Source: Patiria pectinifera (Eukaryota > Echinodermata > Asteroidea > Valvatida > Asterinidae). Taken from it: a DNA stretch of 64,000 nt. This document shows, piece after piece, positions 1 to 10,540 of this stretch (within the stretch, counting starts at the first letter, position 1; each line of letters begins with the position of its first letter). The notes below the pieces were generated by a model. The model did not search any database, was not told the DNA's origin, and saw nothing but the letters and a program-made list of their open reading frames with translations. The stretch covers positions 6,591,501 to 6,655,500 of the forward strand of contig CM057146.1 in NCBI GenBank assembly GCA_029964075.1, read 5' to 3'. Both the position numbers and the translations under genes were made by a program.

Positions 1-1560
1 TGGGACCCACTTTTTGGGGGACCACAATTTTTTTGCCCCCCCCCCCAAAAAAAGCGTTCTGGATCCGCCCTTGATTCTATGAAAAACAAAAAAATTGAGT
101 CAGAGCTGCCCCCCCCCGGATCTGCGCCTGAATCTGTATGTTCTAAATATTGCACGTATAGTTTTACATGCAAAGGGTGTCAAAAAGAGAGCGATCTGGA
201 TTAATGATTATTTTTTCTTAAAAGGGGATCAAATTTGAAACACTAATGAAGTATGTCTTAAAAGAGTATGTTCGTTCACTCATCTGAAAAAAATGCTGAA
301 ATCAACGCAGGCTATCAGAAGTTACGCATGTTTTTTTTACTAAAAGGAACTATTTTTATAGCTGTCCGTGGGATGCCATTGGAAGATATTGAGCTGAGTT
401 AGAATTACAGATTACAAACAGGCATTCAATTATAAATGAGATCTTATTAATTTGAGTCAAACTGAAACATATTTTTTACTGTCAGATTTTGTGTTTTGAA
501 TATCAGGAACATGTCAACTCTTCTTTATTTTGAAATACTGATGCCATTTTTTTCTGTTTTCCTCTGCAAAATTTCGTTCATTGATGGAGGTGGAAAAACG
601 TCCATGTTTTATTGTATTTAATGAGTATTCAGGCAGTTCGTTGAACGGTAAATGATCAGTGTTGGACAGATGAATTCGTGATATTTTTATTAAAATAGAC
701 AGAACTTTGAAAAAGAGATAATACTTGAAATGTTTACAGTTACTAGTAAATGACATGTATTTTATCCTATATGCTTTTTTTGTGAAATGAAGCGAGCCAC
801 ATATTTCTCAAATTATTTTTTCTCATTTGGTCACGTTCTGATTGGTACACTCTGTAGTGATGTGAAAAGTCTTCATCTGTATGTTCTAAATGTTGCACGT
901 ATACTGTCTATGATAGTGATATAGCTCTTGTTCAGTTTCTGTATTTGATAATACAGTCACTAAAACCTGATTGGCTTATTGTTTGAAGTAGGCGTGTCCT
1001 TACGTCGATACATAGCAATGATAGATCGTGATTTGATTGTAAACTTGGTGAATGTTTTTCATACTGAATTGTACACCAAATTATGCAACTATGTATAAAA
1101 AAAAACCAATGCATAAATGGGAGAGTAGGATTAAATAAACTCACTTCTTGTTCTGACTTAGAGGTTAGATCAATATAGAAGTCAAAGAAGTTCCTGTTTT
1201 CCAATCATTCGTTGTATAAAGTGTTCCACACCAACCCTAAATGCACTAGTCAATCTACCCGATTAGTGGATAATCCACAACATCCACCCTATATCCACAA
1301 AGTCGGCCATGCTGAGTAACCTGAGTTGCGAATCTCTGTCGAAGAGCCATCTCCAAAGTCACAATCATCAACAAACTCCCTGACATCCCTGACAACCATG
1401 TAATTCCAGGCAACTTATCCACCAGAGGCAACAGCAGAAACTCCTCATCCCACCCAGCCGTACAACCTTACTGAAGGGATCCTTCTTCCCAGACACCATC
1501 CGCCTGTGAATCTCACTGCCCCAGCAAGTTGTCTTCAAGTCCAGAGTGAACGGTGTCACC
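1..1560 (+). repeat. Duplicated lectin upstream block, copy 1
   Basis: This stretch matches 61191 to about 62760 almost base for base in the same orientation, apart from small indels, and its distal part also matches about 27720-28200. It has no credible gene. It starts inside a C/G-homopolymer MITE fragment (first 110 bases). In the right-hand copy the block leads directly into the intact lectin gene, so this is most likely the 5' flank of a lectin gene whose body is now destroyed. The lectin 3' remnants at 1893-2145 fit that reading. The window edge cuts the block, so its true left limit is unknown. Confidence 0.85.
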
Positions 1561-1892
1561 TTCAGATAACCAACCTGTCCAAAAATATTTGTTTTTACCT
1601 GCACATAATTATTTGTCGTTTTATGCCTTGAGTTATGTCTGCACTTGCTTGTTTTTACTTCAACCAATGTGTGAGTGTACTCCACAACACAAGAGGTTTC
1701 TGTACAGTTTAGGAAGATGATGATAATGATGTTGTCAAAACCACCAGGTTCTCCACTATATCCACTCGTGAACATACGGGTATCTGATCATCACGTAAAT
1801 TAACCTCTTTTTAAAAAAGTTCTCTGTGCGATGAGCGTGTCACAATGCCTGAGTCAGATGTGAATCCAACTTTGGTTATGCTTGCAGGGAAG

Positions 1893-2145
1893 CGACTGTA
1901 CCGTCGGGACGGTACAGTCAGCTCAGCCAGCCCCGCCATGCACTGCATGTCCATAGGGGCAGACGGTCGTCCAGTTTATACCGACGCCGTAGATATGGAA
2001 GGCTGCAATGTCAATAGTACGCCGAAGCGAATCGTGCTACCATGAAACGACTACCGTGTGCGAGAGAGAAGCGACGGTGTAGCCAGCTCAACCCAGCCTC
2101 GCCATGCACTGCATGACCACGGGGCAGATGGCCGTCCATGGGGCC
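1893..2145 (+). pseudogene. C-type lectin gene remnant, two partial copies of the 3' end
   Basis: Two fragments lie head to tail, about 1893-1985 and 2041-2145. Each matches the last part of the intact lectin at 63151-63696. The second keeps the TTTVCEREATV stretch around the last domain cysteine, followed by an in-frame TAG; both keep the conserved tail (LAMHCM, GADGRP in the first). The signal peptide and most of the C-type lectin domain are missing. The extra codons between tail motifs come from a short insertion shared by both fragments (GCTCAGCC or GCTCAACC type), so one probably arose from the other by local duplication. It cannot make a folded lectin. Confidence 0.8.
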
Positions 2146-2837
2146 AATTTCAAGGCTCTGCTAACCATAGAATTCCGCGCTTTTACGATTACCATGTTGT
2201 GTTAATGAAGTGCGGGAACAATTATTCTGCGCTATTTTTATAAACATTCTCAGAAGCCAAATTCCTCGCTAACCCGTGAAATACGCTGCTATAGTAAGCA
2301 GGGATTTTCGCTAACGGTAAGCAGAGCCACGAATCCTGATAGTCGTGTGCTTTCACAACCACACAAGTTGATTAACACCAATAATTCTTAATTTTGTCTA
2401 AAATAAAGCAGAAACAACTTCAGCATTTGAGATTCTATTTGCAATTGAAACAATGATGCAATGTCTGACATTGAAGTCAAAGTTTTAAAAGTTCAAGCTA
2501 TCTTTTCACCATTTACATGCTGTAAATAACGATAGCATTTGCGAAGTTCTGGGACTTTGGACTCATACAAACATTGGCCGAGTACACGCTCACTAGCGTA
2601 ACCATGACAGAGGACACTTATATAGACAGTGCACAAGTCTTATCTGCCGCTGTTTTGCTGTATAATTTTTAAATAGACTCACTCAACGTAAAGTCACACA
2701 AGGGACAATCCTTATATTTGAAAATAGATGTTCAACTTGAAATACAGACTGAGTCAAAAAAGGGGGAACCCAAATCCCCAATAAGGGGAACCCGAATCCC
2801 CAAAAATATATTTTATATTTAATAAATGACATGTATC
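2146..2837. other. No gene seen
   Basis: AT-rich sequence with no ORF, repeat or splice-like structure that I can support. Confidence 0.6.
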
Positions 2838-3080
2838 ACCAAAAATAATAATGACTGGAAAGCCAATTTCATAATCTACTTTTAGATGAATAAAAAATAC
2901 TGAAATTGCTGAATCCGTTCAAAATATTACCACTTAAACACAACGACCCTAAAACAGGTTTTAGGGTCATTGCGTTTAAATGTTGATAGTCTTTGAACGG
3001 ATTGAGCAATTTCAGTAATTCTTTTTATCTAAAAGTAGTTTCTGAAATTGGCTTTGCACTTGGTTATTGTTTTTTGTGCT
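2838..3080. repeat. Imperfect palindrome, foldback MITE-like
   Basis: Two arms of about 95-115 bases face each other around 2955: the left arm runs AAGCCAATTTC...ACCCTAAAAC and the right arm GTTTTAGGGT...GAAATTGGCTTT. The spacer at the centre is only a few bases. There are several mismatches and small indels. No coding capacity. I see no clear target-site duplication. It could be a small foldback transposon; if transcribed it would give a long hairpin RNA. Confidence 0.75.
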
Positions 3081-4180
3081 TCATATTTTTTTGAAGCAAA
3101 GTTAAGTAAGTTTAAACCCCTCCCTAGAGTGTGCTAAGGACTGGCATTTGTTCCTCTTTGATGCGCATGAGTGAAATGTAACTAAATGTGCTCGTTGCTA
3201 AATTTGAGTAAAATAAAATGTCGTCGTTGAGGGCGCTACACATTTAGAACTGGTACAATTTCTAAAATGTTCATATTAGTCTTTCCATTGTGAATTAGCG
3301 CTGAAATTATAGATTTCCCAAGCATCTTATTAATTCCAATCCAACTTTACAAACCAAGGGCGTAAGGAATGTCAAACTTATGGAGATACATTTGGGTGCA
3401 TTTCACTCTATAGGCAGAGGTGCAGATTTTTTTGGTCATAATATTTTTGGATATTATGAGGGCGCTCTTTAAAATGCACTTCACTGACAACTTTTTTTCA
3501 GCGGAAATACGAAGTGTGGTTGTTGAACCTATGATAAGGATACTGTAACGATCAGTGTGTAATATTGTGTCGTATCCGAGGTGGTGAGTGGAGGGGATGG
3601 GGGATGACCCTACGACAAAACATTCAAAAATTGCTTTTGGGCCGGGGGGGGGGGGGGCAGGGGTAGCGGCAGCGCCCATTTGTCCCATCCCGGCGACGCC
3701 CATACTTTGGGGGGTAATCTAACCCCTCTGGTCAAAGAGTGAGGGGGTGTATCCTCTGCATCACCCGGGGCTTACGCCGCCCAATCCAACCAAATCCAAA
3801 GTTAAACCCGTGTTTGTTAAATGCAAAAAATAACAAGACCAAGCGGGAATTTTGAACGATTTTCGGATGCCTATTATTTCACCAACAAATGTGAGCACTT
3901 GCAAGGAACAAACAATATATCAGTAACACATGTACACGTGATCAGTCTGGTGATAGCCAGTATCACTAATCTAAAGACAATTGTGTCAAGATGAGTGCGT
4001 TTACTATACAATAAAAAGAACACGTAGATTAAATTTGTAATTAAGGTATTAAAGATTAAAATTCATGAATAAATGTAAAGTCATTGGGTCTTTTTCTTGC
4101 CTGTATTGATCCTCACACTACAACAGTGTATGTGATCAGCGGTTTATAGTGGGCTTTAACTGGTTTATTCGCAGACGGCA
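3081..4180. other. Non-coding, with poly-G insert at about 3355-3785
   Basis: The segment 3355-3785 has a G14 run at about 3644 and ends in short GGGCGTAAG / CTTACGC sequences that could be degraded inverted termini of a small transposon. It also carries GGCGACGCCCAT, matching the terminal repeat of the hAT-type element at 26401-26663. The remainder is AT-rich with no gene visible. Confidence 0.45.
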
Positions 4181-4745
4181 TCATTTACTAACTTTTGTAA
4201 AATAATTTCTTGAAAATGGATTTTTCGAATCAATAATCAAAAGCTTCTTAAGGTGCTTAAGAAGAAAAACACATTCGCCATCGGTGTATGGACGGCCGTC
4301 TGCCCCTGTGGTCATGCAGAGCATGGCGAGGCTGGCTTGCTGTACCGTCGCTTCTCTCTCGCACACGGTAGTCGTTTCCTGGTCGCACGGTGCGGCGTAC
4401 CACTGGCCATCCTCGATCTTCATAGTGCCGCAGCTTCTGGCCGGGATGCTGTGGCCTGGGGCTGCATTCCTGTAGCCGGAGCTCTCGCACTACCATCCTT
4501 GCCCATCTTTGTGACAGTTCAGCCACGCTGTAGTCGCCCCGTGTTCCTCCAGCAGCGAGTTGGCGAACGCGTTCTACTCGGATGACTTGGGCATCAGCAG
4601 GTTGCCTCCCATCTTCTGGCAGAATTCCTTGGCTTGAGCCCAGGCCATGGGGACCGAGTGCACGTAATACCCAGTCCCCTGAAATGTCTGCTAGGTGGGT
4701 GGACAGGGGATAGAGCCCAGAGTCACCCAGCAAGAAAACATCATC
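4181..4745 (-). pseudogene. C-type lectin pseudogene, inverted copy with three amber stops
   Basis: Read on the minus strand from about 4745, the frame MFSCWVTLGS, CPPT, QTFQGTGYYVHSV, EFCQKMGGNLLMP, QWYAAPCDQE, TTVCEREATV aligns along its length with the intact lectin at 63151-63696. One frame stays open without indels, except for three nonsense codons, all TAG: 4693-4691 (at a Trp of the other copies), 4576-4574 (at a Glu) and 4492-4490. The C-terminus runs on past the usual stop into lysine/leucine-rich sequence to 4181. The 5' end of the signal peptide also differs. It is a recent, inverted member of the lectin array, disabled by point mutations only. Confidence 0.85.
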
Positions 4746-5676
4746 TCAAAGAGAAAAAAACGAATGAATTGTTCCACGGAGTCGCGATCGCATGTTGTCC
4801 GTGTCGACATCGCAAGGCAAGTGAAGAAACAAGCTATATAACTCACAATTATCACCGACTATGAAGATGATTCATTACAATTGACTTCTGATTATTTCCA
4901 TGACATTACTAAACGTAACAGCCTTAACGATGTAATAATGAAGCAGATGGACTAGTTTCCATAGAAACGAGAACAACTAATATGGAGAGACTGATCACAA
5001 TGTAACAATGGTCACATAGGCCCTATATAGTACTATAATTTATTATAACTTCTTGTAATTAGTTTCCATCGCATTACTAGACGTACAACCCTAAACGATT
5101 CAATTACGAACCAAAAGACTGCGTTTCCACAGTAACAATTGATCAATTAATAAAGCTTATCAAACAGAAATATGAAAGACTTATTTTTAGTAAACAGTAA
5201 AGGCTTTTGCGCGCCGTTTTGTAACCTCGCGAATCGATATTTCCAAATCAACAACACAATTGGTAAAATAAATCACATATCAAAATCTTCTTAAAAACAA
5301 AACTGTAACATGTCTCGAACAACTTGGAGAGTTGTGAGTATTATTCCCGAATTCCATTGGGGTCTATGGAAGTTTATTTACTGGTCTGCTACCACATGTA
5401 GACAGTCAAGACAAACCAATTAACCTCGTCCCCAGGGTGTCGAGCAGTACGCGCCCACCACTACCTGCTCTCTCATCCTGGTATTGGACATTTGCATGAG
5501 CAAGATTTTTGAACACGTATGCAAATGAAGAATAGTCTGGTGCCTGCATGTGTGTTACATTAGCGTTTGTTTTTGTATGCGGTGTCAGGGGTAAAAACAG
5601 CATCAATTCAACGCACCGTGAGTTATAAAAACACGATTTTTTTTCAAGTCAAAATGTTACAATCTGGCCCGCCAAT
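4746..5676. other. No gene; weak internal duplication
   Basis: About 4895-4990 and 5060-5140 are diverged copies of each other (TTTCCAT, CATTACTA, ACGTA and TTTCCA boxes in the same order). Nothing coding is supported. Confidence 0.45.
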
Positions 5677-6122
5677 ATGCCGTATCACATTTCATATTTA
5701 TATGGGCAAACTGGAAGCAAAGGAGTATCATTGAGAAGGCGTATAATTACAATAATCGTGAAAACACGCAATACAGTTGGAAATACAATACCAACTACAC
5801 GATATAAATCCATTATTAGCAAATTGCGATATCGAATCAGGATACAGGAAGAAAGTTTCCTATCCAGGGCTTATTATTGGAAACGGGGTTGGAAATAAAG
5901 CAAGCACTGGGGACAAGGTTGAAGACAAAACCTCTTCGTAAGTGGGGATATCAGGACAGTCACGATGTAACATGTGAATGCGGTACTGAACCACAGACTA
6001 CGAAACATTTACTAAGCTGCCCTCAACTGGAGCAACCGTGCACAGCTGAAGACTTCGCAATACATAAGCAATGCCTGCAGCTTTGGCTGAGCCGTGTTGC
6101 AATAAGATGCAATAGTTTTTAA
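5677..6122 (+). pseudogene. LINE open reading frame fragment (3' end of pol)
   Basis: The last about 80 codons (5877-6122) contain RKWGYQDSHDVTCECG followed by a His and HLLSCPQLE, the CxCG...HLLxCP zinc-knuckle-like signature found near the C-terminus of many jockey/RTE-like non-LTR retrotransposon polymerases. Upstream, 5677-5898 encodes part of the preceding basic region in another frame, so a frameshift separates the halves. Reverse transcriptase and endonuclease parts are absent. It is a dead 5'-truncated insertion. Confidence 0.6.
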
Positions 6123-6249
6123 AAGTACACGTATAAGCCATTTGAGTCCAACTCGTATTAAAGTCAAAATGCTGTTTCACATGTTTTGTACATATGCACC
6201 ACAATTTAGGCACATTTCTTCCAATTGGTGAGGAGAACAGGTAAAATGG

Positions 6250-6612
6250 CAGGCGCGGATCCATAGGGGGGTTAGGGGGAAAAACACAGCTCTGCCTCTT
6301 TTTTTCATAGATATCCATTACAAATAATGTCAACCCCCCCCCCCTGCTCTGCTCTGACACCCAAACAAAATTATGATAACAATATCTGCCTATGCACAGA
6401 ATTTTGTCAATGCAGGTGGGTTACGGTGGTATATATCTATACACCATTCTTTTTGATGATCGTCGGATTTGAACAGCGCCCCCATCATTATGGTACGAGT
6501 CCCCCCCCCCCCAGGCCAAGTGTCTGGAGAATAAAAAAAAAGTTGTTTACATTTCAAATTTGTTACCTGATGAAACCCCTCCCCCCTACACAAATTCCTG
6601 GATCCGCCCCTG
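6250..6612 (-). mobile_element. MITE, GGGGCGGATCC family, 5-bp target duplication
   Basis: The element has inverted ends CAGGCGCGGATCC and GGATCCGCCCCTG and is flanked by a direct AATGG repeat (6245-6249 and 6613-6617). Length is 363 bases. It lies in the opposite orientation to the family copies at 42678-43037 and 12440-12805, and shares their internal Cn/Gn tracts and the TCCGGACACTTGGCC-like box. No protein is encoded. The superfamily is uncertain; some hAT lineages make short target duplications. Confidence 0.85.
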
Positions 6613-6631
6613 AATGGGCCATTATTATTCT

Positions 6632-6770
6632 AAAGCGAACGAGGGCGTGGTTAGAAGTCATTTTGGAGGGTGCAAACCGATGAGAATTACTTATTTTTGT
6701 AAACTTACTAAATTGCTCCAGAATAATGGTGGTGTTTCAAAACGTTTGTACCGAATAAACCTACCAAAAG
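6632..6770 (+). repeat. Dispersed repeat R2, copy 1
   Basis: AGCGAACGAGGGCGTGGTT followed by AAGTCATTTTGG and later AATTGCTCCA...GTTTGTACCGAA matches 31565-31790 in the same order and orientation. Non-coding. The following 6771-7309 holds nothing I recognise. Confidence 0.7.
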
Positions 6771-7309
6771 GCAAAGCACACTTCACACTCATTCAACCAA
6801 TTCACCTCCGTCATCCTGGCTTTTTATAGAAAGTTGATTCATTTTAATATCAATATATTCTCAAACATATAGGCTACTTTAAAATTAAGCAACATTTTTT
6901 TCGTGTATAGAGCAATTTTCCAAGGTTAAATGTAAACTAATTTACCAAACCGAAAGAGTACAACAAACATTGTTCGAAACTATATCCAGTAATTGCGCTT
7001 TAAGAAATAAAGCTATGGAGTTCTAGTCGTGAGTAAACCAAATGAAGAGGAATAAAATAATGCAACTATTAAAGAAACAATAAAGTTATTAAATGAACAA
7101 ATAACTGAAAGACATGAATCGAAAGAAGACTTAACAAAGGTAACTGTACAAATCGAATGTCTCGACCCGGCTACGCGATCGGCACATGGCGGTAAATACC
7201 GCCACTTTTGTTTACGGGTCAGGACCACCGGGTCGTCAGTCCTACGTTCGCCTTAACCATCGAGCCACACGTTCGCTCGGTTCGATGGCCATTTATTACC
7301 TTATGACGT

Positions 7310-7960
7310 ACACCTTAAACTGCCTTACATCCTCTGGGCTATTGTGTTCACCTGGAAATTTAAAATGCATTGGAATACATATTAGCATACAGTCTGGGTT
7401 TGAAAAAAACAACTTCAGGAAACTGTGATATTAAATTGTTCATGGGTTGCAAACTATTTATGGAAACTTCAACCCAGCAGCCAGTGACGCTGTCTGCCAT
7501 GCACCAATAGGAAAGCTCTTTACAGGGCCAAGGGAAATCCCCTGGACCGCGCCGTACTTTTCCCTGAAATAGTTTATAAATAGAAATTGTACTTGTACGT
7601 GTAGTGTAAAGCCGAATTGCCAAAATCATGCATATTTGCTTGAAAGTGCATCATCTTGTGTAAACATGTACATGTAGGCTTTGCTGTTCATGTTGTACAC
7701 ACTCAACCTACATGAACTGAACTTTATCGAGTACATTGTACATGTGTAGATTGTGAACCTGACCTCATGAGTACATGTATGTACATCACAGACTATATGC
7801 ATGGCATGTATACGACTAGAATGCATGTATTTGAACCACGGAAAACAGATGGTGAGTAGACTTGATATTAATTAAACATGCTTTAGATTACCTTTGTGTA
7901 CAGAACCGCATAGTTTGTACACATAGGAAATTAAAAACAAACTGATCTTAGTCAAAGTTA
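7310..7960 (+). repeat. Dispersed repeat R1, copy 1 (left part)
   Basis: The sequence from CCTCTGGG...TTCACCTGGAAATTTAAAAT through TTTATGGAAACTTC, CCAGTGACGCTG, AGGAAAGCTCTTTACAGGG and the TGTACAT-rich tail matches 40020-40690. The first 250 bases also match 45673-45905 in reverse. R1 resumes at 10544, so the block 7961-10540 is a later insertion; the copy at 40690 shows the uninterrupted sequence. No protein is encoded. Confidence 0.8.
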
Positions 7961-8049
7961 GGGGCCATTCAGAATTTTCAATGTTTTAAAATTTCGACTT
8001 TTTTTCCAAATTATTTTGACCCACCTACCCACCCCTAATTTCGATTAAT

Positions 8050-8130
8050 AAAAAACTGAACATGTACATGTACATGTACATGCACTTGCATGTACATATA
8101 CTTGAACATGAACATGTATACCCATGTACA
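8050..8130. repeat. GTACAT microsatellite
   Basis: Imperfect run of the palindromic hexamer ATGTAC/GTACAT. The same motif recurs at about 10940, 25625, 38835, 40500 and 45985. Confidence 0.8.
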
Positions 8131-8142
8131 TGTGTGTCTAGT

Positions 8143-8352
8143 TCAGTGACGGCGTGAAGTTGTCAGTCTTCCTCTTTTGCACTGGTGACCTTCAATTTTC
8201 TTGTGTTTTGCCAGCTGATATGCTGTTGGGAATGACAGGTTGCAGTTTTGGAAGCCACAAAGATGACCGTGGTTTTGTCGTTTTCTGGATGAGGTGGATG
8301 ACATGTGACATTCGAGGTTGTGCTTGTCACGTGAGGTAGCTGAGAAAAACAT
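8143..8352 (-). pseudogene. C2H2-type zinc-finger fragment
   Basis: The 69-codon minus-strand frame contains CGFQNCNLSFPTAYQLAKHK followed closely by a second His and Cys in a basic context. This has the spacing of one C2H2 finger (C-x4-C-x12-H). The rest is low complexity and there is no N-terminal extension. It lies inside the TTA-flanked element, so a remnant of a transposon-borne DNA-binding protein is likely. Whether it is expressed is unknown. Confidence 0.45.
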
Positions 8353-8732
8353 TCGCTCGTCCCCCCCCCCCCCTGTTTGCAGGGCGGGGGTACGAGCGAA
8401 AGAAAAACATCAGGTTTGGGCAGACATCACATCACAGGCTGCGGTCCTCGTAGTCTTGGAGTCCAGTGGTTGAATAGTCCAGTTTTTATAGCGATTGGTA
8501 ATAGACGCCCGCGGCGCGTTATAGAGCCGATCAAGTACACCTGGTACCCTGCTGCCTCTGCACGGCCTAACCGCTACAAACGCCCGGCGTCCAAGTCTAT
8601 ATACACGTACATGACGTACATGTACAGTACATATACAGGGGACGAAGTTGGAAAAGAAACACGCATCGCGATATCGGAACGCTTGCGCGTAGTTCAGGCA
8701 AGTCAAAAGATACGAAAGCCCTGTAGTGCCAT

Positions 8733-9130
8733 AGAGATTTTTTTTCTCGAAGTTCGTTTTTAGGAGATTTTTTTTCTCGAAGTTCGTTTTTAGGAGATTT
8801 TTTTTCTCGAAGTTCGTTTTTAGGAGATTTTTTTTCTCGAAGTTCGTTTTTAGGAGATTTTTTTTCTCGAAGTTCGTTTTTAGGAGATTTTTTTTCTCGA
8901 AGTTCGTTTTTAGGAGATTTTTTTCTCGAAGTTCGTTTTTAGGAGATTTTTTTTCTCGAAGTTCGTTTTTACGAGATTTTTTTTCTCGAAGTTCGTTTTT
9001 ACGAGATTTTTTTTTCTCGAAGTTCGTTTTTACGAGATTTTTTTTCTCGAAGTTCGTTTTTAGGAGATTTTTTTTCTCGAAGTTCGTTTTTACGAGATTT
9101 TTTTTCTCGAAGTTCGTTTTTAGGAGATTT
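8733..9130 (+). repeat. 30-bp tandem array, left foldback arm
   Basis: About 13 head-to-tail copies of a 30-base unit with core CTCGAAGTTCG flanked by T-runs. Variation is limited to T-run length and a TAGGAG/TACGAG change in several units. It pairs with 9974-10372. Confidence 0.95.
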
Positions 9131-9239
9131 TTATGAAGTTTTATGAAGTTACGGAGCCCCTAAAGGGACATCCAAAATTATTTTTTTATCTCGTGCGCAC
9201 GACATAATATCTCGTGCGCACGACATACATCTCATGGAA

Positions 9240-9400
9240 TGTCGGACGCTTCGCCCCTTTTCCACGTCGCCCCATGTCACTTCGCCCCTAACCACATCGC
9301 CCCATCCCCACTTCGCCCCATCCCCACATCGCCCCATCCCCACTTCGCCCCATTCTCACTTCGCCCCATTCTCACTTCGCCACATCCCCACTTCGCCCCA
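9240..9400 (-). repeat. 16-bp tandem array, left inner arm
   Basis: About nine copies of CTTCGCCCCATCCCCA-like units, imperfect (TTCGCC and ATCGCC forms alternate). The inverse array is at 9660-9830. Confidence 0.9.
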
Positions 9401-9659
9401 GCTTTTACATGTAAAAAAAAATCTCATCTAAATGTATTTTATTGGCTTAAAAACAATTCCAACAGATTCACTAATTGCTAACCAACGGAAAGAATTAGCC
9501 CACCAATATTGACCAAATGAACAATTCATAACAAACCTCTCAAGCTATCACTCTCCGCTACCGAGAAAAAAAGCTTGAAGTAAAAGATCCAACTTTGTTC
9601 CCAACCCGGCTATACCAACCCGTCTCCCACTTATCTGAGAACGACAATACCAATCTACA

Positions 9660-9830
9660 TGGGGCGAAGTGGGGATGGGGCTAAGTGGGGATGGGGCGAA
9701 GCGGGGATGGGGCGAAGTGGGGATGGGCGAAGCGGGGATGGGGCGGGGTGGAATTGGGGCGAAGTGGGGATGGGGCGAAGTGGTTAGGGGCGAAGTGACA
9801 TGGGGCGACGTGGAAATGGGGCGAAGCGTC
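9660..9830 (+). repeat. 16-bp tandem array, right inner arm
   Basis: GGGGCGAAGTGGGGAT-type units, inverse of 9240-9400. Open frames read through it on both strands are repeat artefacts, rich in Gly/Trp/Met or Pro/Ser/His. Confidence 0.9.
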
Positions 9831-9973
9831 CGACACCCATCTCATGCGCACGAGATATATGTCGTGCGCACGATATATTATGTCGTGCGCACGAGATATT
9901 ATGTCGTGCGCACGAGATAAGAAAATAATTTTGGATGTCCTTTTAGGGGCTCCGTTACTTTAACTCCGTAAAA

Positions 9974-10372
9974 TATATCTCATAAAAACGAACTTCGAGA
10001 AAAAAAATCTCCTAAAAACGAACTTCGAGAAAAAAAATCTCCTAAAAACGAACTTCGAGAAAAAAAATCTCCTAAAAACGAACTTCGAGAAAAAAAATCT
10101 CCTAAAAACGAACTTCGAGAAAAAAAATCTCCTAAAAACGAACTTCGAGAAAAAAAATCTCCTAAAAACGAACTTCGAGAAAAAAAATCTCCTAAAAACG
10201 AACTTCGAGAAAAAAAATTTCCTAAAAACGAACTTCGAGAAAAAAAATCTCCTAAAACGAACTTCGAGAAAAAAAATCTCCTAAAACGAACTTCGAGAAA
10301 AAAAATCTCCTAAAAACGAACTTCGAGAAAAAAAATCTCCTAAAAACGAACTTCGAGAAAAAAAAAATCTCT
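9974..10372 (-). repeat. 30-bp tandem array, right foldback arm
   Basis: About 13 copies of the same 30-base unit as 8733-9130, inverted. Two units lack one A. Confidence 0.95.
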
Positions 10373-10540
10373 ATGGCACTACAGGGCTTTCGTAAAAAGA
10401 TCTATCTTTCTTGTCTTTTTTTTTTAAATCTTTTTCCATGGAAAGTGAATTTCGATTTTCAATTTTTTAGCTTGACCCACCCACCCACAATTTGGAAAAA
10501 AGATCGAAATTTTAAAACATTGAACATTCTGAATGGCCCC

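Larger units (their letters stand above)
8712..10393. mobile_element. Foldback (TU-like) element, 1682 bp
   Basis: A near-complete palindrome begins ACGAAAGCCCTGTAGTGCC and ends with its reverse complement. The flanks CAAAAGAT (8704-8711) and AAAAAGAT (10394-10401) are an 8-bp duplication with one mismatch. Each arm has the same layers: a unique terminal 26-mer, about 13 tandem 30-bp units, a GGAGCCCCTAAAGGGACATCC box, GTGCGCAC repeats (2 left, 4 right), then a 16-bp TTCGCCCCATCCCCAC array. A roughly 260-base unique core (9400-9660) lies between the arms. No ORF of note. Modular arms of this kind are described for sea-urchin TU and Drosophila Foldback elements; the assignment is by architecture only. 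Confidence 0.85.
7961..10540. mobile_element. DNA transposon, TTA target site, about 50-bp inverted ends
   Basis: It starts GGGGCCATTCAGAATTTTCA and ends with the reverse complement of GGGGCCATTCAGAATGTTCA. The inverted match runs about 50 bases on each side. Direct TTA lies at 7958-7960 and 10541-10543, and the paralogous uninterrupted sequence is present at about 40690. TTA duplication and GGGGCC ends suggest a PIF/Harbinger-type non-autonomous element. The left flank has about 10 bases with no match in the empty site, so the exact boundary could be shifted. The element carries a zinc-finger ORF fragment and, inserted in it, the foldback at 8712-10393. Confidence 0.65.

Noticed and set aside
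4257..4733. 158-codon minus-strand open frame starting at 4733
   Set aside because: It shares an ATG region with the lectin pseudogene but then reads a shifted frame; the lectin-homologous frame is the one with three TAG codons.
8700..9130. CRISPR-like regular 30-bp repeats
   Set aside because: There are no variable spacers; units are head to tail, mirrored at 9974-10372, in an animal genome.
9149..9920. Gly/Trp/Met-rich and Pro/Ser/His-rich open frames
   Set aside because: They are translations of the 16-bp arrays of the foldback element on either strand.
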